DNA from: JAAYGT01 sp050252075
GTDB taxonomy: Bacteria > Pseudomonadota > Gammaproteobacteria > Burkholderiales > Burkholderiaceae_B
Assembly: GCA_050252075.1 (NCBI GenBank)
Contig: JBFWLP010000127.1
Location: forward strand, 1 to 7,626
Direction: 5' to 3'
Length of the DNA stretch: 7,626 nucleotides
Part shown: positions 1-5,798 of the stretch, one piece after another
How positions within the stretch are numbered: the stretch's first letter is position 1
How the letters are laid out: every line of letters starts with the position of its first letter
Notes under the pieces: model-generated
What the model was told of the DNA's origin: nothing
The model's database searches: none
What the model saw: only the letters and a program-made list of their open reading frames with translations
Translations under genes and position numbers: made by a program

Positions 1-204
1 GTCGCCCAGTGCGAGAGTTTCCGCCCGGGCGGAAACCACGCCTGCCAGCGCACGCAGCAAGGTGGATTTGCCGCTTCCGTTGGGGCCGATCAAGGCAACC
101 AGCTGTCCGGCCGGCAGAGCGGGAAGCGTCACGCCACACAGTACCGCCTGCCGCCCAAGCCGGCAATTCAGGTTCTGGACGGTAAGCACGTCAGGCGTTG
201 TCAT
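1..204 (-). CDS. ABC transporter ATP-binding protein, FecE/BtuD type (partial, N-terminus only)
   Basis: The first 68 codons of an ABC ATPase that runs off the left edge. Translation from the ATG at 204 gives MTTPDVLTVQNL, then a short beta-rich lead-in, then a perfect Walker A motif GPNGSGKST at about residues 40-48, followed by LLRALAGVV. The Q-loop, signature motif and Walker B would lie outside the window. In this family the ATPase dimer sits on the cytoplasmic side and powers import through a FecCD/BtuC permease. The gene immediately upstream is exactly such a permease, 15 nt away, so the two very probably form one importer. No good Shine-Dalgarno precedes the ATG, which suggests translational coupling to the permease. 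The substrate cannot be read from this fragment. The family handles ferric siderophores, haem, cobalamin and some oxyanions. Confidence 0.93.
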   Translation of the reverse strand, partial: MTTPDVLTVQNLNCRLGRQAVLCGVTLPALPAGQLVALIGPNGSGKSTLLRALAGVVSARAETLALGD

Positions 205-219
205 GATCGGCGTGGGTAA

Positions 220-1260
220 TCAGTCGGGCCTGCGCAAGAGCGCAAGAATGAAGAAAGGGATGCCGGTCAGTGTGGTAACAATGCCCACAGGCAAGACGGC
301 GTCCTGGGCCAGGCTTTTCGACACTACAGACGCGCTGAGCAATGTAAGCCCGCCGGCCAGAGCGCTGGCCGGCAGGTACCAGCGATGGTCCTCACCCCAA
401 AGACGCCTTGCAATATGGGGCGCCATCAGCCCGATGAACCCGATGACACCTACCAGGGCGACTGCCACGCAGGCCAGCAGACTCGCACGCAGCAGTGCCC
501 TTCGCCGTACGGCGTGGGTATGGACACCCAGGCCCAGCGCCCGTTCCTCGCCGAAGCGCAGCGATGTCAATCGGCTGCTGTCGTACATGGATCCGGCCAG
601 TGAAAAAATGACGATGGGAGCAAGCAGCGCAACTGATGACCATTGGGCACGCGCCAGGCTACCCATCATCCAGAAGATCAAGTCTTGAAGGGCGGCGCTG
701 CTGGCACGCAACTGCAGCAGCGACAGCATGGCATTGAAAGAAAACACCAGTGCAATCCCGATCAGGATTATGCCGGTGGTTCCGAGCCTCGCGTGTCGCG
801 CCACCTGGTCGATGGCAAGCGTACAGAGCGCCCCGGCAAAAAACGCGCCCAGCGCCAGCGCGTAAGACCCCGGCAGGCCCAGCGGATTCCATTGCAGGAC
901 AAGCACGACGGCGGCGCCCAGTGCCGCCGCCGAGGACACGCCCAAGGTGAAGGGGCTGGCAAGGGGGTTGTCCAGAACCGTCTGCATCTCGGCACCCGCC
1001 AACCCCAAGGCCAGCCCGACCAGCAGCGCCATCAGCGTTTGTGGCGCGCGCAATTCCCGCACAATCACGGCGTTCTGAGACAGGCCCGAGTCAGTGTGCC
1101 AGAGTGCCTTCCAGATGTCGGCAACGGGGATGTTGGCCGGCCCCAGGGCAAGATCCAGAAAGAGCAGGGCGATCAAGGCCACTGCCAATCCCGCCAGCTG
1201 ATAGCTGCGGCGTCGATTCTTTTCCGAGAGCTGTGCTTGCGCACCCTGGTCAAAAACCAT
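220..1260 (-). CDS. FecCD/BtuC-family ABC importer permease
   Basis: A full-length 346-residue inner-membrane permease of the metal-chelate/cobalamin import family (usual length about 320-350). Hydrophobic segments lie near residues 22-40, 74-93, 105-123, 132-151, 163-183, 208-224, 258-280, 296-315 and 323-342. Family marks are RAPQTLMALLVG followed by GAEMQTVLDNPLASPFTLG (residues 72-107), FWMMGSLARAQWSSV (196-210), the cytoplasmic coupling stretch FGEERALGLGV (236-246), and GVIGFIGLMAPHIARRLWG (271-289) followed by LPVGIVTTLTGIPFF near the C-terminus. These are the FecD/BtuC-type positions that contact the ATPase. The ATG at 1260 lies 12 nt after the cpoB stop and has no recognisable Shine-Dalgarno, so translation is probably coupled to cpoB. 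The ATPase follows after 15 nt. No binding protein or TonB-dependent receptor is visible, so the substrate (ferric siderophore, haem, B12 or other) is undetermined. Confidence 0.95.
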   Translation of the reverse strand: MVFDQGAQAQLSEKNRRRSYQLAGLAVALIALLFLDLALGPANIPVADIWKALWHTDSGLSQNAVIVRELRAPQTLMALLVGLALGLAGAEMQTVLDNPLASPFTLGVSSAAALGAAVVLVLQWNPLGLPGSYALALGAFFAGALCTLAIDQVARHARLGTTGIILIGIALVFSFNAMLSLLQLRASSAALQDLIFWMMGSLARAQWSSVALLAPIVIFSLAGSMYDSSRLTSLRFGEERALGLGVHTHAVRRRALLRASLLACVAVALVGVIGFIGLMAPHIARRLWGEDHRWYLPASALAGGLTLLSASVVSKSLAQDAVLPVGIVTTLTGIPFFILALLRRPD

Positions 1261-1272
1261 TGTGGCCCGCGT

Positions 1273-1956
1273 TTATTGCAATAACTGCAAGCGACTTTTT
1301 GCGGTTTCGGCGGCTTTCGATTGGGGGTAGTCGCGCACAATGCGCTGAAGACTGGTTTTGGTGCCGGCCAGATCATTCAGCTCGGTCTGGCTGGCTGCAA
1401 TAACCAGCAGCGCATCGGGCGCGCGCGAATGTTTGGCGTTGGCCTGCAAAAAATTCTGCATGACCTGGATGGAGCCTTTGAAGTCTTTGGTGGCGTAACG
1501 GCTGCTGCCTTGATAGAACTGTGCATCGGCGGCTAGCGGGCTTTCGGGGTAAGCTGCCAGAAAATCGCCAAAGCCGGTGGCGGCGGCCTTGTAGTTGCCC
1601 GCGCGGAATGCTTCCATAGGCGTGTCAAAGGCCACTTTTTCCTGAGGATCCACGGCCGCCGAACTTGATGTCGGCGCAGGGGCGGAATCGCCTCCGGCTC
1701 CGCGCAGTTTCCAGTTCATTTGTTCGACTTGTCCGCGCAGCGTGGCTACTTCCTGGCGCAGCAGTTCGATCTGTTCCGCCAGCTGCAGCCTGGCTTGCTG
1801 GTTCTGGGCGGTTATTCGCTGTACCTGTTCACGTAACTCAAGAATGGCCCGGCGCGCATCATCGTCGGCAAAAGCCAGGGCGTGTGGACTATAGGCCGAC
1901 GTCGCCAGGAATACCGACAAAAGCGCTGCATGAAACGGGCGGAGTAAAACGCGCAT
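1273..1956 (-). CDS. cpoB: Cell division coordinator CpoB (YbgF), Tol-Pal associated periplasmic TPR protein
   Basis: CpoB is a periplasmic protein that coordinates peptidoglycan synthesis (PBP1B) with Tol-driven outer-membrane constriction in E. coli. I chose the ATG at 1956 (227 residues) because a GGAG Shine-Dalgarno at 1961-1964 sits 6 nt before it. A TTG at 1968 would also open the frame, but it overlaps that ribosome-binding site. Residues 1-28 form a signal peptide ending HALA before FADDD. Residues about 35-83 are a charged, Gln/Glu-rich coiled coil (the trimerisation region in the family). A low-complexity Ser/Ala/Pro linker covers about 88-103. Residues about 112-225 hold TPR repeats, including AFRAGNYKAAATGFGDFLAAYP, YQGSSRYATKDFKGSIQVMQ and the C-terminal IVRDYPQSKAAETAKSRLQ. 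It lies downstream of pal, separated from it by a terminator-like hairpin, and 12 nt ahead of the permease. Confidence 0.95.
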   Translation of the reverse strand: MRVLLRPFHAALLSVFLATSAYSPHALAFADDDARRAILELREQVQRITAQNQQARLQLAEQIELLRQEVATLRGQVEQMNWKLRGAGGDSAPAPTSSSAAVDPQEKVAFDTPMEAFRAGNYKAAATGFGDFLAAYPESPLAADAQFYQGSSRYATKDFKGSIQVMQNFLQANAKHSRAPDALLVIAASQTELNDLAGTKTSLQRIVRDYPQSKAAETAKSRLQLLQ

Positions 1957-1960
1957 AATT

Positions 1961-1964
1961 CGCT
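1961..1964 (-). promoter_or_regulatory. Ribosome-binding site of cpoB
   Basis: On the minus strand GGAG is followed by CGAATT and then ATG, a 6-nt spacing. This selects the ATG at 1956 over the TTG at 1968. The site begins only 2 nt after the T-run of the hairpin at 1967-2004, so that hairpin may also affect access to it. Confidence 0.75.
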
Positions 1965-1966
1965 CC

Positions 1967-2004
1967 AAAAGTAAAAACGCCGCAGCGGGTTGCCGCCACG
2001 GCGT
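1967..2004 (-). terminator. Intrinsic terminator / attenuator between pal and cpoB
   Basis: Read on the minus strand, ACGCCGTGGCGG (2004-1993) pairs along all 12 positions with CCGCTGCGGCGT (1988-1977) around a 4-nt CAAC loop. Ten pairs are Watson-Crick and two are central G-U wobbles. The stem runs straight into TTTT, AC, TTTT (1976-1967). A GC-rich stem followed by a U tract is the classic rho-independent form. Read on the plus strand the stem is followed by CGGGGG, so the signal is specific to the minus strand. It lies 21 nt after the tandem pal stops and just before the cpoB ribosome-binding site. It probably ends most tol-pal transcripts here and lets a fraction continue into cpoB and the importer genes. 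The structure is visible; its efficiency is not. Confidence 0.8.
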
Positions 2005-2025
2005 CGGGGGACAAGTTACCCGCTA

Positions 2026-2523
2026 TTATTGCTGATACATGATGTCGGCGCGACGGTTTTCAGCGTAATCGGCTTCAGTGCTGCCCAGTGCTTTCGGGCG
2101 TTCCTTACCGAAACTGATCGCCTCGATCTGACCGCCGTTGACACCCAGAAGCTCCATCATGCGTGCCACGGCATCGGAGCGGCGCTGTCCGAGTGCAAGG
2201 TTGTACTCGGTGCCCCCGCGTGCGTCGGCGTGGCCTTCAACACGAACCTGCTGCTGGGGCTTGCCGCGCAGATAGTTGGCATGCATTTGAACAACGCTGC
2301 GGTATTGTTCGGGGATAGTGTAGCTATCGAAGTCGAAGTAGACCGACCGCTGCTGAGCCAGGGGGCTCTGAGGGTTGAACGGATCCATGATCTGGCCGGT
2401 TGTGGCCCCATCAGTTCCGCCGGTACCGCCAGCCCCGGATTCGTCCAGAGGTACCGAACTACATGCCGCCAGCGTACCGGTAAATGCCAGGACAGCCAGA
2501 CTTCTTGTGATGCGCGAGCTCAT
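2026..2523 (-). CDS. pal: Peptidoglycan-associated lipoprotein Pal
   Basis: Pal is the outer-membrane lipoprotein that anchors the envelope to peptidoglycan and is the target of TolB/TolA. The 165-residue product starts MSSRITRSLAVLAFTG and has the lipobox LAAC, with the lipidated Cys at residue 21. The next residue is Ser rather than Asp, which fits outer-membrane sorting. A flexible Gly/Thr-rich tether covers about residues 25-45. The OmpA-like domain follows: VYFDFDSYTIP (61-71), VRVEGHADARGGTEYNLALGQRRSDAV (93-119) and SFGKERPKALG, ending in ENRRADIMYQQ. The aspartate and arginines in this core are those used by the family to hold meso-diaminopimelate. AAGGA at 2530-2534 is a good ribosome-binding site. 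The gene ends with tandem stops TAA TAG. The gap from tolB is 33 nt. Confidence 0.98.
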   Translation of the reverse strand: MSSRITRSLAVLAFTGTLAACSSVPLDESGAGGTGGTDGATTGQIMDPFNPQSPLAQQRSVYFDFDSYTIPEQYRSVVQMHANYLRGKPQQQVRVEGHADARGGTEYNLALGQRRSDAVARMMELLGVNGGQIEAISFGKERPKALGSTEADYAENRRADIMYQQ

Positions 2524-2556
2524 TTGAATTCCTTTGAAAAAAGAGTCACACGAAAA

Positions 2557-3876
2557 TTATTTTGGAAAAGGTCCCCACGTTGGTTCAGAGACTTTACCGT
2601 TAAGCGCGGAAAGGGTGTGGCGCACACGACCGTCAACCGATGTTACTGCCAGTACACTGCGTCCGTTCTGAACCGAACTGTAGAGAACCTGCATTCCGTT
2701 GGGTGCAAAACTGGGTGACTGGTCGTCCGGGCCGGCAGTAAGGACCTGTTCGGCGCCGGACTTCATGTTTTGCACAGCGATACGGAAAGCTCCGTCCCTG
2801 CGAGTAACGTACACCAGGTTGTTACCGTCTGGCGAGAGCTCCGGTGAGATATTGTAACTTCCGTTAAACGTTATGCGTTGAGCCTCACCACCGCCGACGG
2901 GCACCTGGTAAACCTGCGGACTGCCGCCGCGGTCACTGGTAAATACCAGCGAGTCACCGGCCGGGCTGAAGCTCGGTTCGGTATCGATCAGGGGAGACCG
3001 CATAATGCGGCGCAACCCGGAACCATCGGGATTGATCGTGTATATCTGCGAAATTCCGTCGCGAGACAGCACAATAGCTACCTGTGAGCCGTCGGGTGAC
3101 CACGCCGGGGCGCTGTTGTTGCCTTTGAAATTCGCAAGCGGCACGCGTTGGCCGGTGGCCAGGGTTTGCACATAAATCACCGGCTTGCCGGACTCGAAGC
3201 TGACATAGGCCAGCTTGCTTCCATCGGGTGACCAGGCGGGGGAAATAATTGAGCTCCGGGAGCGCAGCATCACTTGCGGATTCTGGCCGTCGGCATCTGC
3301 AATTTGTAACTCGTAATTGTTGCCATTTTGCAACACGTAGGCGATTCGGGTAGAGAAAACGCCACGGACACCCGTAATTTTCTCGTAAATACGGTCTGCA
3401 ATCTGATGTGCAATGCGCCGAAGGTCTTTTTCGCTGCCGGCAAAAGACACGCCGTCAATTTGTGATTTCCCCAGGGTGTCGGCCAGGCGATAGCTGATAT
3501 TGTAGGTGCCGCCACCTTCTGTGACCGAGCCGTAGGCGACATAGTCGGCACCGCGGCCCCGCCAGTCGTCGTAGGCAATCGTGCTTTCAGAAGTGAGGGC
3601 GGTGCCTGCGGCGCTGACCAGGCGGAATTGTCCTGTGCGTGTCAGATCGGCCCGAATGATCTCGCTGATCTGCGCTCCTGCCGGCGATCCCGAGAACTCG
3701 GCAATTGCGACGGGGTATTGTGTAGCGCCCACGCCCGAGATATCGACCCGCAGCTGCGCCATGGCGGCCAGCGGCATTGTGAGCATGGCGAGAACCGCAA
3801 GATTCAGAAAAAATGTCATCGCGCGATCACGCCAACGATCAAGCGCTATCGGGGGTACAGAAGGTGCTGCTGGCAT
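2557..3876 (-). CDS. tolB: Tol-Pal system beta-propeller protein TolB
   Basis: TolB is the soluble periplasmic partner that binds Pal and is released from it by TolA. The product is 439 residues, close to the family's 430. A Sec signal ends LAAMA at residue 40, so the mature protein begins QLRVDISGVG. The N-terminal domain (about 42-170) is followed by a six-bladed propeller with repeated WSPDGS-type motifs: SPAWSPDGSKLAYVS, APAWSPDGSQVAIVL, EPSFSPAGDSLVFTS, SPELSPDGNNLVYVT, SPSFAPNGMQVLYSS and the closing EPTWGPF. The ATG at 3876 is preceded by AGGAG (3886-3890, 9-nt spacing), and it starts 15 nt after tolA. A second ATG at 3819 would give a more ordinary signal peptide but has no visible ribosome-binding site, so I kept the first. 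That leaves an unusually long 19-residue lead before MTFFLNLAV. Confidence 0.97.
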   Translation of the reverse strand: MPAAPSVPPIALDRWRDRAMTFFLNLAVLAMLTMPLAAMAQLRVDISGVGATQYPVAIAEFSGSPAGAQISEIIRADLTRTGQFRLVSAAGTALTSESTIAYDDWRGRGADYVAYGSVTEGGGTYNISYRLADTLGKSQIDGVSFAGSEKDLRRIAHQIADRIYEKITGVRGVFSTRIAYVLQNGNNYELQIADADGQNPQVMLRSRSSIISPAWSPDGSKLAYVSFESGKPVIYVQTLATGQRVPLANFKGNNSAPAWSPDGSQVAIVLSRDGISQIYTINPDGSGLRRIMRSPLIDTEPSFSPAGDSLVFTSDRGGSPQVYQVPVGGGEAQRITFNGSYNISPELSPDGNNLVYVTRRDGAFRIAVQNMKSGAEQVLTAGPDDQSPSFAPNGMQVLYSSVQNGRSVLAVTSVDGRVRHTLSALNGKVSEPTWGPFPK

Positions 3877-3891
3877 GGTTGTGATCTCCTG

Positions 3892-5304
3892 TTAGTCATA
3901 CATCCGATAATTTCCTTCGATAGACGAAGGGTACTTGCCTGAAGGTGGTTTAGGGAAGGGTGAGCAGGCTTGTATGCCTTTGCGCACTGCTTCGTCAAAC
4001 CGGGCATTACCGGATGAACTGCGAATGTCGACGCGGTTGACCGTGCCGTCGGGGTTGAGCTGAACGCGGTATTGTACGGTCGGATTGGCCGAACCGCTGC
4101 GCGGCGGAACACTGTAAATGACTCGGGGGCGGACGCAGTTTCGCACTTCGGCCGCATAGCCGCCGTCGCCGCCACCTCCACCCGCCTGATTCCGGTCAGA
4201 GGTTCCTCCGGGAAGTCCGGCCGCACCCAGCGCGTCGCCACGCATAGCCTGGCGCAGTGCCTCGCGTTTTTCGGCCGCAGCCTTCTCGGCCGCTGCTTTG
4301 GCCGCGGCGGCTTTCTTGGCGGCCTCTTCCTTGGCCTTGCGCTCGGCTTCTTCTTTGGCTTTGCGAGCGGCTTCTTCCTTGGCCTTGCGCTCGGCTTCTT
4401 CCTTGGCTTTACGGGCGGCTTCTTCCTTCGCTTTACGCTCGGCTTCCTCTTTGACCTTACGGGCGGCTTCTTCTTTGGCTTTACGCTCGGCCTCTTCCTT
4501 GGCTTTACGCTCGGCCTCTTCCTTGGCTTTACGCTCGGCCTCTTCCTTGGCTTTACGTTCGGCTTCTTCTTTGGCTTTACGTTCGGCCTCTTCTTTGGCT
4601 TTACGCTCAGCTTCTTCGCGAGCCTTTCGTTCAGCTTCTTCCTTGGCTTTGCGAGCGGCGTCCTCGCGGGCCTTTCGTTCAGCCTCTTCCTTGGCTTTAA
4701 GCTCAGCCTCTTCGCGAGCCTTGCGCTCGGCGTCTTCCTTGGCCTTGCGTTCTGCCTCTTGCTTGGCTTTACGCTGAGCCTCTTCGCGGGCCTTGCGCTC
4801 AGCGTCGGCCGCCAATTGCGCCTGGCGAAGTTCTTCTTCCAGACGCTCGCGTTCCTTGCGTGCTTCTTCGAGCGCAATTTCCGGGTCAATCAGCGGTTCG
4901 GGTTTGGGCTGGTCTTGCGGCGCAGGAGGCGTTGGTGGCGCGGCCTCGGGGACGGGCGGCGGCTCCGGCGGCGAAGGCGGGTCTTGAGGTGCCGGAGACA
5001 CGGGTTCAGGCGTAGGTGCAGGCTCAGGCGTGGGTTCTGGCGTAGGTTCAGGCTCGGGTTCGGAGGGCTCGGTTGAGGTTTCCTCGGGAACGCTTTCTTC
5101 CTGGCTGGCTTGCGGATTATCGCCGGCGGCCCAAAGCTCCACTTGCACCGGGTTCGGTGTTCGCGGGGCGGCCGTGAAGCCAATCAGCATAATGGCCAGC
5201 AGGGCAACGTGGATGGTGACCGCGAACAGAAAGCCGCGTCGCTCGTCGCGGCGTTCTGTGTCCTGAAAGGTTACGGTTGCGCGGTTTGATTCAGTATGCT
5301 TCAT
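3892..5304 (-). CDS. tolA: TolA, periplasm-spanning energy transducer of Tol-Pal
   Basis: TolA carries proton-motive energy from TolQR to TolB/Pal. It has 470 residues, longer than E. coli TolA (421). Residues 1-24 are cytoplasmic. Residues about 25-45 form the membrane helix with the conserved His (IHVALLA, H32). Residues 73-137 are Pro/Glu-rich, with 30 prolines. A Glu/Arg helix (about 140-167) leads into 20 tandem octads of the AERKAKEE type (168-327), then an Ala/Lys run and a Gly-rich hinge (about 358-381). The C-terminal TolA/TonB-like domain (about 382-470) has YRVQLNPDGTVNRVDI and two cysteines (C390, C447) that probably form a disulfide. An in-frame TGA immediately precedes the ATG, which fixes this as the first possible start, but I see no Shine-Dalgarno in the 47-nt gap after tolR. 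Long ORFs in other frames here are by-products of the repeat. Confidence 0.97.
   Translation of the reverse strand: MKHTESNRATVTFQDTERRDERRGFLFAVTIHVALLAIMLIGFTAAPRTPNPVQVELWAAGDNPQASQEESVPEETSTEPSEPEPEPTPEPTPEPAPTPEPVSPAPQDPPSPPEPPPVPEAAPPTPPAPQDQPKPEPLIDPEIALEEARKERERLEEELRQAQLAADAERKAREEAQRKAKQEAERKAKEDAERKAREEAELKAKEEAERKAREDAARKAKEEAERKAREEAERKAKEEAERKAKEEAERKAKEEAERKAKEEAERKAKEEAERKAKEEAARKVKEEAERKAKEEAARKAKEEAERKAKEEAARKAKEEAERKAKEEAAKKAAAAKAAAEKAAAEKREALRQAMRGDALGAAGLPGGTSDRNQAGGGGGDGGYAAEVRNCVRPRVIYSVPPRSGSANPTVQYRVQLNPDGTVNRVDIRSSSGNARFDEAVRKGIQACSPFPKPPSGKYPSSIEGNYRMYD
4324..4803 (-). repeat. 24-bp in-frame tandem repeat in tolA, 20 copies
   Basis: Exactly 20 consecutive 24-nt units (480 bp) that I aligned by eye. 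Each encodes one octad with consensus AERKAKEE; variants are AARKAKEE, AERKAREE, AELKAKEE, AQRKAKQE and AARKVKEE. The two units at 4492-4515 and 4516-4539 are identical, and their neighbours (4468-4611) differ at only a few bases. Units nearer 4803 are the most diverged. This gradient suggests recent expansion in the middle of the array by slippage or unequal recombination. The unit length is a multiple of three, so copy-number change would keep the reading frame. Confidence 0.93.
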
Positions 5305-5351
5305 TCAGATGTCGTGTGTCCACGGCTGTCGGATCACGTTGGGCCGGAAGA

Positions 5352-5798
5352 TCAGTTGCCGGCGGGCACGGGATTCGATGATTGGTCAACCAGCAGGCCA
5401 AGGCGGCTGATGCCGCTGCTGCGAAGCTGATCCATGATTTTTACCACGGTGTCGTAGGGCACGCGACCGTCGGCGGCGATCACCACGGGCGTGTCCGACG
5501 TTACGCGTGACTGTACCGTGCTGACAAATGCGTCGGGAGCAACGGACTCGAACTCGGCGCCCGAGTCGCGCAGGCGCATGGATAACCCGCCGTTCTCGTC
5601 GATTTGTACCTCAAGAGGTTTGGCGGGCACCTCGGTGGCCTGGCCCACGGATGGCAATTCAATGAGTCCGGGAGTGATCATGGGGGCGGTCACCATGAAT
5701 ATCACCAGCAAAACGAGCATGACGTCAATGTACGGTACGACGTTGATTTCGTTTTTAAGCCTGCGGGAGCGACGGTTACTGGCACGCACTGACGGCAT
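5352..5798 (-). CDS. tolR: TolR, ExbD-family stator protein of the Tol motor
   Basis: TolR works with TolQ to make the proton channel in the inner membrane and has a periplasmic domain that contacts peptidoglycan. The product is 148 residues. A basic cytoplasmic N-terminus (SNRRSRRLKNEIN) is followed by one membrane helix, VVPYIDVMLVLLVIFMVTAP (about residues 20-39). It contains Asp25, the proton-carrying aspartate of the family. The periplasmic part has the ExbD/TolR pattern: LPLEVQID-type strand (KPLEVQIDENG), PVVIAADGRVPYDTVVKIMDQLRSSGISRLGLLVDQ. The start overlaps the tolQ stop by one base (TAATG at 5796-5800), with AGGTG about 7 nt upstream inside tolQ. This implies tight translational coupling and matched stoichiometry. 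Confidence 0.98.
   Translation of the reverse strand: MPSVRASNRRSRRLKNEINVVPYIDVMLVLLVIFMVTAPMITPGLIELPSVGQATEVPAKPLEVQIDENGGLSMRLRDSGAEFESVAPDAFVSTVQSRVTSDTPVVIAADGRVPYDTVVKIMDQLRSSGISRLGLLVDQSSNPVPAGN

Noticed and set aside
62..688. Plus-strand ORF of 208 codons over the ATPase and permease
   Set aside because: It is antisense to two well-supported genes on the minus strand. Its composition is typical of a high-GC shadow frame and no family is recognisable.
1990..2718. Plus-strand ORF of 242 codons over pal and the end of tolB
   Set aside because: It spans two convincing minus-strand genes and the gap between them, and shows no protein family features.
4324..4803. CRISPR array
   Set aside because: The 24-bp units are directly contiguous with no spacers, and they encode an in-frame protein repeat.
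3846..4889. 347-codon, very Lys/Pro/Arg-rich minus-strand ORF overlapping tolA in another frame
   Set aside because: It is the shifted reading of the same tandem repeat. Its sequence has no recognisable domain and it runs across the tolA end into tolB.
4072..5076. 334-codon plus-strand ORF rich in Phe, Gly and Leu opposite tolA
   Set aside because: It is antisense to the tolA repeat. The 24-bp unit contains no stop in several frames, so long empty ORFs arise automatically, and its content merely mirrors the repeat.
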